64,000 nucleotides of DNA from Annona cherimola. Lineage: Eukaryota > Streptophyta > Magnoliopsida > Magnoliales > Annonaceae. The notes beneath the pieces were generated by a model, which worked only from the letters and a program-made list of their open reading frames with translations, ran no database searches and had not been told where the DNA came from. Shown in pieces: positions 34,293 through 46,060 of the stretch. Position 1 is the stretch's first letter. Each line of letters opens with the position of its first letter. The stretch covers positions 4,942,007 through 5,006,006 of the forward strand of contig CM059971.1 of the NCBI GenBank assembly GCA_030490835.1, in the 5' to 3' direction. The position numbers were made by a program, and so were the translations under genes.

Positions 34293-34436
34293 TTGCTTAC
34301 TCCCTCATACAACTAAGCATCCATTAGTAGTCCCATCTCTCTTTTCTCTCAGTTAGCTTTAGGTTTGTACTTTCAACCATAGCCGGTGTTTTTGTGGTCC
34401 GCACCCTAACCAGGCACGGTTGCACGTGGTCCTGCT

Positions 34437-34457
34437 ACTCTCTCTCTCTCTCTCTCA
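34437..34457 (+). repeat. (CT)n microsatellite
   Basis: A CTCTCT run followed by imperfect CTCACTTTCAC units to about 34486. It sits in a GC-richer stretch (34380-34570) with no identifiable exon. Confidence 0.8.
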
Positions 34458-34628
34458 CTCTCACTTTCACCTCTCTCACTTTCACCAATCTGGCCCTTTG
34501 AATGCTTCCACTCTTCCCTGAGTTTCAACAATTCACCTCTCAGGACCGAAGTCCGTCTTCCCTTTCGCATGGGGAATACATGTAATTCGGCTGGTTTTCA
34601 AAGAAAAGCCCTTCATTGAAAATCTATT

Positions 34629-34931
34629 TATTATAAGAAAAACTTATTATATGCAACTATATATCTTTGGCTAGCTAACTTGAAGAATTTTACAGCTAAC
34701 CTTAGTAGTATTTGTAGCCAACTAAAAATTGTTGGTTGCATAATATCGTACGCAATTTGGCACATGTAACATTATATGCAGCTGATTTTTAAAAAATGAC
34801 TGCCATGGCCATGTCCAGCCAAATATACAACCAGTTTGTTTGCTGCATATATTTCTTTTCATCCAAATAACATCGATTATGTTACATACGGCCAAATTAA
34901 TCAATGCGTTTAAGAGAATTTGTTGTAGTAT
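34629..34931. mobile_element. CACTA-like MITE
   Basis: The inverted right end TACTACAACAAATTC and left end TATTATAAGAAAAAC resemble decayed CACTA termini. TATATGCAACTATA-type and GTAGCCAACTA words recur inside. It shares interior words (ATATGCAG, GGCCAAATTAATCAATGCG) with the CACTA element at 19886-23351 (CAGTCAAACTAATTGATGCG there). Confidence 0.5.
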
Positions 34932-35053
34932 TTAGACGAGTGACTCAATTCATGCTTGGCCTCAATCAGTGACGTTATTTTTCATATGTTTTATTTATAT
35001 TCCTAGTTTAATAAAATAGTATTAATCAGTTAAAATTTGATATTTGCATCAAT

Positions 35054-35641
35054 CACTGTAGGAAAAAACATTTCGCAAATTGGTTGTAACTACAACTAGC
35101 ATTTTTGTCATAAAAGATGCTAATTAAGAATATGAATAAGAATAATTATTATTAAAAATTTAGCGTTTAGCGATTATAATATACGTTTGGTGCAAAAGTA
35201 ACCTTTTAGCAACAATATTATGAAAATATTGTCGCTAAAAGGTGTACCTGTAATGGCACTTTCGAAATTTTGAATAGAAGTTTTTTTTGAATGAAAAATT
35301 TTTAGTGTAAAATTTTTTTAAAGTAAAATAAAATTATATAATATGATAAAAGTAATTATGAGGAATAAAGAGAATAAGGTTAAAATAAATATGTTAGTTA
35401 TATGAGAAATTATGTAGAAATGATTGAAAAGTATGATAGTGATATAAAAAGATATGAAGAAATGATTAAAAAATAAAATAATTATAAAATGTGAGAAGTT
35501 TTCGATTAAAAAGCTTTGTAACGTGCCTTTAATAAAGAAGTTCTTATGACTAACTTTTTGCGGTTGAATTATAACGACATTAAAATATAAAAGCATAAGT
35601 TAAAATTTTTCGCATTTCTCAATGTCTGTTTTCTTGTAGTT
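35054..35641. mobile_element. CACTA-like element split by a Tourist MITE
   Basis: Starts CACTGTAGGAAAAAACATTT and ends, inverted, AACTACAAGAAAACAGACAT, with GCGAAA/GCGCA-like inner matches (TTTCGCAAA and ATGCGAAAAA). Flanking triplets AAT and ATT are imperfect. Internal words GTCGCTAAAAGG and TAGCAACAATATTATG suggest inner repeats. No transposase ORF. Confidence 0.55.
35268..35531. mobile_element. Family A Tourist-like MITE nested in the CACTA element
   Basis: The body follows the forward family order (AATATGATAAAAGTAATTAT, AATAAAGAGAATAAGGTTAA, ATTATGTAGAAATGATTGAA). Ends GGCACTTTCG and, inverted, AAAGGCACGTTACAAAGC are Tourist-like. Exact boundaries are uncertain by a few bases. Confidence 0.55.
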
Positions 35642-35889
35642 ATTGATATAAATGACCCACAAACCTTTGTGATGGAGTGCAAACAGGTTTTGATAAGAGC
35701 CGGAATCATACACTAAAGCCATAGCCAAGCAAAGATACCAAAGCCAAAGCCGTAAAACAATAATTACCAATGTGGCTGTGAAAGAAGTCCAACGAAATGC
35801 GTTGGTGTGGAGATGAAAAAGGCCAAGAAATGTGTTCATGCATGGAAAGCGTAATCTTCCCAACATATGATCATGTATATTATATTTAC

Positions 35890-36200
35890 CGAATAAGTCA
35901 TATTCACTTAAATGTATTAATATTTTATAAAATTATTTAACCATATATAAATAATGTATTAGTTAGTTTATATCCTAAAAAACAACTTTAAAATCTTATT
36001 TACATCAAATTATTTTATTATGTTAATTTTGTGTCATTTTTAGATGGAGCCCTTACACATATAATTTGGATGAAACTTAGTATGCTAATAAAATAAATAA
36101 TTTTAAATTCAATGGATAAAGTGAATTATTGTTATATGATCATATGGAGCCCAGTTTAACCAAACGGTATCGCAAGTTACAGCACAGTTCATTGCAATTG
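35890..36200. repeat. Family C-related repeat
   Basis: Contains the core GTTAGTTTATATCC, AAACAACTTTAAAATC, ATTATTTTATTATGTTAATT, TTTTTAGATGGAGCCC and GAAACTTAGTATGCTA in the order seen at 27200-27450. Confidence 0.45.
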
Positions 36201-36247
36201 AATATTTAATCTATTTTCTGAGTAATTCTCTATATATTTATATATTT

Positions 36248-36590
36248 ATTGAGAACCATTCAAGTCTACTTCGTATGCACCATAACAATATTGTATTTTA
36301 TTACAAAATAAGCCTTGTACATATTATAATATTTCATATAATAATTTATCCATATAAAAATCATACCTCGGATGATTTAGATGTTAAAAATACAACTTTG
36401 AACTTAATATTTAAATTAAACCATTTTACTACATTCATTTTGTATCATTTTGAAATGATGCCCGTACATATATTTAATTTGGATGCAAATTTGTATGTTA
36501 TTAAAGTAAATAATTTTAAATACAATGGTTGATTTTATGATGACATGAGCTCCATTTTGCAGCGGGTCAAATGCACTTGATTATTTTTTA
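36248..36590. repeat. Family C-related repeat, sister of 27519-27850
   Basis: Starts TGAGAACCATTCAAGTCTA and ends around GAGCTCCATTTTGCAGCGGG, colinear with the earlier copy over about 330 bp. The 85-codon plus ORF within is a by-product. Confidence 0.55.
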
Positions 36591-37725
36591 TATTTATTAG
36601 ATACTTTGAAATCGAAAATTCAATTAATTGGGCAGGACCGGGAACTGAAGGGATGTTGGCTGGTCCAATAATTAATGATCTGTTTAGAAGCGGTGGGATG
36701 AATGAAAAAGGAGTCGGATTTTGCAGATGAGTCGTAGGTTTTAAGCCTGTGTACGTGTCCACATCCTTAGTTGCTGGGACCCTATTCCTCCCCTTCTCTC
36801 AAGCAACCCCAACTCCATTTCTGTTCGTTACAACCTGATGTGAAACTTCAACAGCTCTCTCTCTCTCTTCCACGATGCATGCATGCATGCATGCATATAT
36901 GTACATGTCCATCCTTAGGATGTGAAATTTACTTCACTTGTTATATTTAAAGACCAGTTTCATCCGAAAGATCTACATGGCCCCATCCAATTAGAAATGT
37001 ATAAATTCATTTCTAATTTTTATGTGGGTACACGTCTATTTAGTATGTATACCGAAATTTCCAATTTTTGGATTTTTACGTATTTTTTATAAAATTTTTA
37101 AAATAAAAGTTTTACCATTTTTCATGTGCAAAAGATCAGTGCAAGACAAGAAAAATTTTTATTTCAAAAAATTTTGCACTAAATATACGCAAGAATTTAA
37201 ATTTGATAAAATTTTGTATATTACCTAACAACACTTGAACCCGCATAAAAATAAAAAAAATAGATAAAATACACGAGATTCTTATTTAGCTTAGTAACAA
37301 AAGGTTGTATAGATCATCATTCATATATATAATCATATATAACAAAAGGGTTGTTAGTTTCACTTTTTATATTTAGAAATTAAACTTAAACCATTTTAAA
37401 TATTCTTCTACATACATATCTATTTATAATATTAAAATTAGTTAGTTGGAAACTTTGTACATTATAAATTTACTTTTAATTTTCTCTAATTTTAATAGTT
37501 TCATATCAACCCTTAAATAGTAATAAAGTTTCTCATTTTTAATATTTTTTTTCATATCAGTTCTAAATAATATTAAATATTCATACATATAAATTTCCAA
37601 TCAAAATGAATTGCGGCATCTTAAATATACGTGTATAGAAAAATATTATAAATAATTCAAATTAAAATATCTTAATATTAAAATAAAAATTTGCTACTTG
37701 GTTAATAATAATATGTTTGTAGAGG
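36591..37725. other. Intergenic, nothing recognised
   Basis: Contains a (CATG)n run at 36872-36894 and otherwise AT-rich DNA. Small ORFs at 36535-36762 and 37022-37228 have no recognisable domain. Confidence 0.4.
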
Positions 37726-37729
37726 CCCC

Positions 37730-38035
37730 CATGTGTCTAGTCGTGGGACTCTTTTTATTTTTTGATTTTTTATAAATATATAAAGTTAGGTGTATTTAAC
37801 CTATAAATTAAGTTTGACCATTTTGGATATTTTTAAGTATTTTTTATTGTTAAACACAATAACATTTTCATAATTTTCTTGCATTAGAAAATTACAAAAA
37901 ATGCCGATGTGTTTAAAAAATAAAAATACTTAAAAATATTCGAAAATAATAAAATTTTATTTATAGATTAAATACACTTAGATTTAAATTTTCACCAAAA
38001 AATTAAATAAATATGTTTTTTAGGCTCACTGAAGT
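37730..38035. repeat. Family B-like MITE, decayed
   Basis: Interior order GGTGTATTTAACCTATAAAT, AAGTTTGACCATTTTGGATA, TTAAAAAATAAAAATACTTA, AATAATAAAATTTTATTTAT, GATTAAATACACTTAGA is that of family B. The termini are indistinct. Confidence 0.4.
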
Positions 38036-39427
38036 TAATCATCCTCCTTGTTTGTATGTGATCATTAACCAATATACAGGTCGTAATCCGGTGCTACAAA
38101 GTTGTGCCTAGTTTTCGAACCCTTTATTTTGTATCAAAATGTGAGCCAAACTTAGACGCACCCCGTATCAAATTTTATATTTTTATTCTTAATATTGTTG
38201 AAATTTAAAATATTAAAATATAACATTTAATGTGAGGTGTGATCTAGCTACATATTATGGTTAAAAAATAAATAAATAGAAAAGAGGTTCAAAGCTAAGT
38301 ACAACCTACCTATATATAGCAATGCATATGGGTAATGATTTTACTTACGTAAGCATGGAAGTTAATGCTTACCTTTTGTTTTTAAATTTTAAATTTTAAA
38401 TCATTTATCATATCTAAAACATCTTGTTTTTTCATCATACTCAAAATAAATTTCATTGAAAACTTATGTCTTGTAAAAATAATATTTCCTAAGAATGAAT
38501 GTATAAATGTTAAAATTTTAAAAATATAGTATAAATATGATATATAAAAATTATAATACATGTAATAATTGGAATAATAAATAAATACAAATGGATAAAC
38601 ATGATGAATAATTTAGGATATTAAAAAATATGTTTTAAATATTAAAAAAAGAAGACTAACTATTCAGTCTCCATGCTTTTAGTATCTAATCATTACCTCA
38701 TTTTTTTTTTCTTTTGGGTTTCCGGATGGAGGCTAATGTCCTAATTTAGTTTCCAACTCTCTTTTTATACACACAAACACACACTATATTAATGACGTCT
38801 CATCCAAGTGTTGACCATTACCTATATGTCATTGATAGATGTTAATTTGATTCCATGTATATGAATCCTACGAAACAGGATTTTTCTATAGATTCATATT
38901 TAGTCTGAATGTAATTAATTTTACTAGTTTAATGCATCTTATCACGACGAATTTTACACGCTAAACAATATTAAATAGGTATTATTGTTATATATCATAA
39001 TAATGTAAGATCTTATAAAAAATATTACATTCAGCTAAAATAAAATGAAATATTATTAATATTTTAGTAACGTAGACTTCAGAATTGCAACCCAGAGAAA
39101 AAAGAAATTCATGTAGCCCGAATTAAATTATCAATTAGCTAGCCTGTTGAATTAATCCTAATGTTAAGATGGTAATAACAGCGAGGCACAGGATGAGTCA
39201 TTTGGGTGTGAACCGAGCTATAGCAATTGAAGCTGATATAAAAAGTCATTTGCTTTGATTGAAAGCAGCGCATTAGCCATTCATCACCATCACTTCTGAT
39301 ATGATATGATATGATAGCAAATCTCGCTCGATTGTTTCTCTTAGATTACAAGGGACCAACATCGAAGCCATGGCCTTATTTCTCTCTTCCACTCCATTTG
39401 TCCTTTACATGCTCCACTTCCATGTTG
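38036..39427. other. Intergenic, nothing recognised
   Basis: AT-rich to 39180, then a somewhat GC-richer 39180-39410 with a (GATAT)n repeat at 39298-39315. No exon or RNA supported. Confidence 0.4.
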
Positions 39428-39925
39428 CTAGATTATATAGAAGTTATTTTATGTAACTTCCTTCATTTTAAGATGTTCATGATTGTTGCAAATCTATTCA
39501 TTGCAATTAAAATAATTTGTTTAACTAGGTAATCAAGTTTCATCCAAACTACGTGTATGCTTGAGCCACATTTGCTCAAAAATAAATATTTGTGTGTAAA
39601 TTAGGGACATTAATTAGATTCATCTGCATTTGTATCATAATGCAATAATATTTTACAAAATCATTTATCCACATGGTAGTAGTCTTTAGATGATTTATAT
39701 GCTGAAAACACTACCTAAAAATTGATTTTTAGCATTAAATTATTTTATTACGTTGATTTTATATATTTGTTGATGGAATCATATATAGTAATATTAAACA
39801 AATGTGAGAGTTTACATGATAGTATAAATAATGCTAAATATAATAGATGAAATGAATTTTTAATCGACTAACAAAATATTAAAAAATGAAGAGATTCCAC
39901 AGTGGAGAGGTTTCATAGAAGTAGA
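39428..39925. repeat. Family C long-TIR repeat copy
   Basis: Left ATTATATAGAAGTTATTTTA and inverted right end TTCTACTTCTATGAAACC. The internal order TTTAACTAGGTAATCAAG, TTGCTCAAAAATAAATA, ATGATTTATATGCTG, TGAGAGTTTACATGAT is the same as in the copy at 53690-54545. Confidence 0.55.
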
Positions 39926-40608
39926 ACCCATAGTCATCATCATTTCTTGCACCTCGTAACGGAAATTTGATAAATCATCAATTCCAGCTTGCACTTCAAG
40001 AGAAAAAGTAATGCAAGTGGCTCTGTTTGTAGAAAGTGCCATTTTGGTTGAGTGATTAAAATCAGAACTTAGGTGGCTTTTACAGTTTTCACATAAATTC
40101 CCTGTACTATCAACTTCATAAACAGTAACATGCACTCACCATTCCATGAAATTTCCCTAAAATTCCTCTGCAATTGGATGATAGTCATGATGGGAACCTC
40201 TGTTTTTCTCTGGTTTCCTTTGGAATCCAGCAATTCCCATAATCAGAAGAACATACATAAAGGTGGATGCATTTTGTTGTTTCTTAATTTAAATTAGTTG
40301 GTAAAAAATACATGAGAACAGCAACCCCCATTTCACTGAACTGCTCTTAAGTGTATATGATCAGAACCACTCACTTGGTGGGCCACTCTGCGCTCACCCT
40401 TCCTGATGATGGCCTCAAAATCTTGCATTGCAGGAAATGTAGAAACCAGTCCCGGATAAATGCTCTGAATTCTGGATATATTTCCTGCGCTGTCAGTGTG
40501 GGTTGAGTGAGTCCAGGATAGATTGTGGTCCCTCATTTCAATCAAGGAGACGGTTCTGTTGTGACCCCCTAAAATTGGGAAGTAGATAACCATAAAAGGC
40601 TGATGCAC
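39926..40608 (-). other. Possible decayed or unrecognised exons
   Basis: Two minus-strand open frames (40608-40333 and 40135-39860) have mixed, non-repetitive composition, and the first contains a strong donor-like CAAGTGAGTGG (about 40370). I recognise no domain. The second runs into a family C repeat, so it is not intact. This could be a transcribed remnant, captured DNA or chance. Confidence 0.2.
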
Positions 40609-40916
40609 GGCTTAAAAATCTGGGGTTTGTTCGGAGATCTTTAGGTGGAACTAGCTCCTGAGCATGACCCTTAAACTATAATGGTGTTATTTGAAGGATT
40701 GTTAGGCTTTTAAGCGAAGTAATGTCGAAGAATTAGATATGGGTGTTGGGTTTTTAAGAAATTCCACAAGATTTCTTTACACCAAAAATGTAAAGAACAC
40801 AAACATGTCTATACAAGCGGCGGCCTGTGATACGATGAAGGTAAATGGGAACGATCAGTGCTCTAAGAGAAAGGGACCAAAACCCCTTTTTATATAGGAT
40901 CCGCCCCTCAAAACTC

Positions 40917-41276
40917 GAGCTGCGATCATATGCACCCCGAGTGCATTGAGCCTCAATGCACCCAGGTGCATACGACCTTTTTTTTTCGAAATTGTTTTTA
41001 CAAAACAGTTAATGTAAGTGTATTTAACATATCTATTAATTTTTACCAATTTTGGAGATTTTTAGATATTTTTTTTAGATTTTTAAAAATCTTACTAAAA
41101 ATGCCATTGATTTTTAAAAATTTAAAAAAATATCTAAAAGTCTCCAAAAATGATAAAAATTGATACATATATTAAATACACCCAGATTAACGGCTTCATG
41201 AAAAATTAAAAAAATAGGTACAGTACACCCGGATGCATTGAGGCTCAATGCACCCGAGTGCATACGATCGCAGCCC
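40917..41276. mobile_element. Mutator-like MITE, perfect 9-bp TSD
   Basis: Left end GAGCTGCGATCATATGCACC, inverted right end GGGCTGCGATCGTATGCACT. The terminal repeats stay similar for about 50 bp, including TGCATTGAGCCTCAATGCA, a palindrome within each TIR. TCAAAACTC flanks both sides exactly (40908-40916, 41277-41285). Sister of 29201-29524. The 77-codon ORF inside is a by-product. Confidence 0.9.
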
Positions 41277-41759
41277 TCAAAACTCCTATTCGAAAATACT
41301 TGTGCCTTATTAGAATTACAGATCTCTCTTTATATTACTAGACTTGTTTTTTCTTAAATTCAAAAACTCTTTTATTTAGATCACCTTACATGATTAATTC
41401 TAAAGGGGAACACAGGATTAATGTTTTTTCACTAACATGAGATTATGGTCAGTTGTGCGGGTTTAAGCTTATAACCAAGTAAACAAAACAAAAATCTTTG
41501 ATTTCAGCCCTACGTTATGTTAAAATGGTGGTGGTGACTCATCATATCAATTTATCATTTTTAGGGTAATTTGCATATATACCCACATAGTTTAACCGAA
41601 ATTACAGATATACTCTCATAGTTTCATAAATTACATATTACAACTACATTGTTTCATAGAAATTGCGGATAACCCCCATGAGCCTATTTTTCCATCAGCT
41701 ATTGTTAACATTTTTGAAAAACGACAAAAATAACCCTATCGTTAACCTGCACAGTCTAA

Positions 41760-42945
41760 CATTCAACTTGAGCTTGGTTGGGAATTCTCTTCAAAATGAG
41801 AACCAAGACCAAAACTACTAGAAGGTTTCATTTGTCCTAATGTTAGATTGGATGAAGCAAAAGAATTTCAGATCAAGCAATCCCCATTTATAGTCAGTAA
41901 GGCCATAACTAGCTTCTACACATGTGTGCTTAGCGTCAGCTTCCCAAATCCTAATTCCACCTTGTGAAAGTCCTCCCACCCACGTGCACCACCCAGTGCT
42001 ACACTTAGTTCACCACCAATAGTCGCAAACACGAGCGCACAACAGTAGTTAGGCGCCGATTGCCTTTGGCTATGGATTCCGCAACAACAACTATTGTTGT
42101 CGTCAGTTTGCACCTCTGTCGGCCTTCCTTTTCGTGCGATAGCTTTTTGATGGTTTTGGGTGGGACTGAGACGACCTCCTATTTCCCCACTTGGATTGAG
42201 GGAGAGAAAAGCGCCCTCACATAGCTACTCCCTCCTCACCTGATTACTTTACATGGCCACCCCACTTCACTGATGTGTTATGGCTACCTCGCGCTAGCTG
42301 ACTTGATGGAGGAGTGTGTCGTAGGGAAAAAGAGGATGAATTGGGCCCCAAGGTTCCACTTTTTTCTTGACCAAACCAAATCCATTAGTGTCGTCGTTCC
42401 ACCTAGATCCCAAGCTTGGGCCCAAAATCTGCCCTGCTTGGCCTACCCACCCTGTTTGTCCAGGTGTTTACCATATCGAATCCTCCTCAGCGGTTCGAGA
42501 TAAGCTTTCTTTGAGAGAGACTCAATCACCCCATTGCTTGCCAGTTTCCCCTCCTCCTGATGCCTTCTCTCGTATACTTTTGGAAGCTCTGGTCGCGCCA
42601 AAAACTAGTGGGTCGAGCTCGATAACTTGGAGATCAATCGTTCTGTGGGGATCTTGAGCATGATAGGCCTCTACTCTTTCATAGCAGAGGTCACTTGCAT
42701 TGTTAGCTTCATTTACTCGACCGTCGACGTGGTAGTTGGTTTCTTGATCGTCACCTCCGTAACCTACGAGGACTTATTTACTGTGGATCCTTCCTGTTGT
42801 ACCAAGCTACTACGTTGCCCGATGATAGCCACCTCATCAAGAATCACCTAAAGTTGGCAAAGAAGTTAAGCTTCTCATTCTATTGCTTGATTATTAAGTG
42901 CTTTCATGGGCTATAGCTTGCTCTAACATTCTTCTTCTAGCCAAA
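41760..42945. other. Gene-like DNA inside the Mutator-like element
   Basis: Composition is near-coding (GC-richer, codon-like), with several overlapping ORFs of 65-96 codons on both strands (for example 42367-42657 and 42627-42851 on plus, 41916-42113 on minus). None carries a domain I can name. Captured host exons are the simplest reading but remain an inference. Confidence 0.35.
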
Positions 42946-42950
42946 GTAGT

Positions 42951-44121
42951 TGTAGCACCCGTCGCGGACGCTACGATGGGCTCGGATGCTTTTCTTACCT
43001 CGCGAAATCTACGCCGAATCGAAAGGGCCGGAACATGCATTTCTCATTGAATAGAAGGGCTGTTAGTATGTTTTAGAAAGTGAATATTTGCATAGAATAG
43101 GCCTTGGTCCTCAGCTTGATCTTTAATCTTTCGGAGCAGCGATATACACGCGGGATTCCCGGGATTCAGCAGCGTGACCGGGCAACGTGCGTCGCCAGGA
43201 GCTACTGGACGACATGCGTCTACTTTGCTGCAGCTTCAACTCGATGAAAAACGTTAGTATTTAGATCAAATAAAACATGTAAGAATAACCTTTATAACCA
43301 AGAGATTTACACCGCTAGATGGAGTCGCCACTGATCTTAAAGGGGAGATTAATCCCCGTTTCATTGAATAAGAGCACCAGTCGTACAGAGCTTGGATCTC
43401 GGTCTTCGGATTAAAACAGATATGATAAAAATCTGTTAACCCGAAGCCGTTTACATGGGCATGAAAAGGGAAAAACAAAAATAAAAAATAAAAATCTGAA
43501 GCAAGGGGGAGAGGGAGAGAGCTTGAGGGAGAAAGAGGAAAGGGAAAAACTAGAGCTAGAGAAGAGGAGAAGCCGAGGCGCTAGGAATTTGCTGCAGACT
43601 CTCATCCTCCCCCTTTGGGATGTCTCTTCAAGTGTCTTGAGTTTAGAACTTGCCCCTCTATTTATAGATGGGAGGTGGGCGCACAGGCCTTGGGTTACAA
43701 CTGTGGAGCCCGTCTCTTGTTGGGTTGCTGTCTTGTTGGAGCATTTTGCTGCAAGTGGGCTGAAGCTTGGTGTCTGGTGGGCTGCTGCTGTAGAGCCCAG
43801 TTGCTATGGGTTGAAGCTGAATCTAGTGGGCTGCTGTTGTAGAGCCCAGTTTCTGTGTACTGAAGCTTGGTAGAGCCCATTTTGCTGGTGGGTGGCTTAG
43901 AGCTTTGCTCCTGTGGGACAAGGCTGGACAGACCCGTTTGGTGGTTTGTAGGCCTGACTTGTTTGGGGTCTTGTTCCATATGGGGCTGTTGGTTTTAGAG
44001 CTCATTGGCAATTTTCTTGAGTTCGTTTTCTTTGTGGTGGTTGGACTTGGATCTTAGTCCATACATATGTTTTCTTTATTTTTATGTGTATTTATTTGGG
44101 CTTAAGGGAAGGGTGTCTACA
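42951..44121 (+). mobile_element. Solo LTR, perfect 5-bp TSD, inside the Mutator-like element
   Basis: Starts TGTAGCACCCGTC and ends GGTGTCTACA, so the TGTAG...CTACA ends are inverted partners. GTAGT is repeated exactly on both sides (42946-42950, 44122-44126). The text TGGAGTCGCCA at 43320-43330 is often met in LTRs of plant Ty3/gypsy (Tat-like) elements. No internal polyprotein is present, and length (1171 bp) fits a solo LTR from unequal recombination. ORFs at 43523-43979 on both strands are not genes. Confidence 0.8.
43756..43862 (+). repeat. About 50-bp tandem repeat in the solo LTR
   Basis: GTGGGCTGCTGCTGTAGAGC and GTGGGCTGCTGTTGTAGAGC, each followed by CCAGTT, occur about 48 bp apart, with a partial third copy (TGAAGCTTGGTAGAGCCCA). 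Confidence 0.7.
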
Positions 44122-44403
44122 GTAGTGTAAGCTCTGAATTTGAACCTTGATGAAATTGGCCTTCTTGAGGGCAACCGTTGCCGTAGAATTCACCAAGACT
44201 GATCTGAGAGAAGGGTATTTTCAAAAATTAGATAATTCACTAACATCTTACATCCTTACGTTTGATAGAAACTATTAACGTGGAGGTTATCTACAATTTC
44301 CATGAAATTACGTGGGGTAATATGTAATTCATGAAACTTTGTAGGTCTATCTGCAAGTGTGGCCAAACTTTGTGGGTATATATGTAAATTACCCTATTTT
44401 TTA

Positions 44404-45240
44404 ATTACAATTGAATTACGGTGAAGACCTATGCTCTAGCCGACACTCAAAGTTGAAATCAACAGTTATGCACCCCGCATATCATACTACTGGTTTATGT
44501 TCTGGTTGACGTTTTAATATTTCTGAAATGCGGTGTTGTCATGTTATTTAATTTTTTCTGCAATAAACTCTTTGACACACAACAAGAATTATTAAATACC
44601 CTCATCTGATCATCCAAACACAATCTAATTACGAGAATGCATTGGAATAATTTCGTCATGATTATATGGCTTCGAAATTTTGGCATGAGTGTGAGAGGTT
44701 TTCCTTTGGACGGTAAATGAGAAGGAAATGGAATGGAGTGAATAGTCGTGGGAAAGCCTGAAATAAGATGAGCATCTTTTGCATGGGTCCAACGTGTTTC
44801 CCTTCCCTTTACTGTGACATGAGATGAAGAAAATGATGTTTCCTGGTCGGATAAAAAGTAGGTTTCCATTCAGGTAAAAAGTATGGTTGGCTTACCATAG
44901 AAGGCATTTGGGCTCTGCCCATCCATATATAAGCATTAATGAAAGCTGAATTTGAATGAGGTCCATGGTTTGGACGATCTGGATCTACAGATATGCATGT
45001 CACATATAGTGGGTAAGTGGTCACTGTTCAACCAAAAAAAATATTGTAGTTCATCAATGTGAGTTGCGGGGGAAAAATAAATGGTTCTATTGTTACAAGT
45101 TTATATGACGAAAACAGTGAACTCAAGCCAATGTAAATGTTATTCTCTAGAATCTGGCTGATTATATATACTAGGTCTAGGCAACTGGTTGGACTAAGCT
45201 GCCAATTGGTCATGCTTCCAAGATCTTAGAAAATGGCAAC
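44404..45240. other. Intergenic, nothing recognised
   Basis: A 124-codon minus ORF (44495-44869) and neighbours show no recognisable domain or coding bias I can argue for. Confidence 0.35.
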
Positions 45241-45245
45241 AGGAT

Positions 45246-46060
45246 ATTGTCTATAACTTAAAATTCAATTACACAAAGTGATTGAGATTTGAGAGATATG
45301 ATAGATGACAATGCTTGAAAAGGAAGAAAAATAACTGGCAAGATGCTCTTTTAGGGACTGTAGGACTCCCTACCTTATCCAGTTAGCAAACACTGCACAA
45401 TCACTTGGAATATCCATTTTTTAATTCTTTTTTCCTTTGTATGCGCTCCATTGAGAGACCCAGCTTTTGTCATTTTCAAACAATTAAAGTGTATATCTAA
45501 GCCGTTTCCCCATCCATGCATAAAAGTATCCACCATCTTGTATATAATTGCAACTACAACCAAAAACATGAGCAAGCTCCTATGTTGTCCACTTCTTGGA
45601 ATCAAGAAAACTATCTTGTATAGCATGGAAAATGTCCTTGTACCCCAAGGACATTGTCTATAACTCAATGTTTAACTACACCAAGTCATTGAGATTTGAA
45701 AGATATGATAGGTAACAATGCTTGAAAAGGAAGAAAAATAACTGGCAAGATGCTGATTCATGTACTGTAGGACTGCCTACTTTATCCAGTTAGCAAACAG
45801 TGCACAACCACTTGGAATATCCATTTTTTAATTCTTTTTTCCTTTGCGTGTGTGTTCGATTGAGAGACCCAGCTTTTGTCATTGTCAAACAATTAAAGCG
45901 TATGTCTAAGCCATTTCCCCATCCATGCATACAAGTATCCACCATCTTGTATATAATTGCAACTCCAGCCAAAAACATGAGCAAGCTCCTACGTTGTCCA
46001 CTTCTTGGAATCAAGAAAACTATCTTGTATAGTATGGCAAATGTTCTTGTACCCCAACAA
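45246..46060. repeat. Tandem duplication with 407-bp period
   Basis: Two adjacent copies share long identical stretches, for example AATGCTTGAAAAGGAAGAAA at 45310 and 45717, and ATGAGCAAGCTCCTA at 45568 and 45976. Divergence looks like a few percent. Each copy encodes a 70-97-codon minus-strand ORF with the same text (IPRSGQ, MFL, IIYKMVDT, HGWGNGLDI), unrecognised and ended by different stops. Confidence 0.85.

Larger units (their letters stand above)
41564..44394. mobile_element. Mutator-like element with about 190-bp TIRs, possible Pack-MULE
   Basis: Left GGGTAATTTGCATATATACC and inverted right GGGTAATTTACATATATACC match at 19 of 20 bases, and the similarity continues, decaying, for some 190 bp (AAGTTT/TAGTTT, CATGAATTACATATTAC and CATAAATTACATATTAC). 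The 9-bp flanks TCATTTTTA (41555-41563) and TATTTTTTA (44395-44403) share 7. Between the TIRs lies GC-richer, gene-like DNA (41760-42945 and 44127-44215) and a solo LTR. No MURA-type transposase is evident, so this is non-autonomous and may have captured host sequence. Confidence 0.75.

Noticed and set aside
43523..43979. Plus and minus ORFs up to 116 codons
   Set aside because: They lie in the tandem-repeated part of a solo LTR and have no domain.
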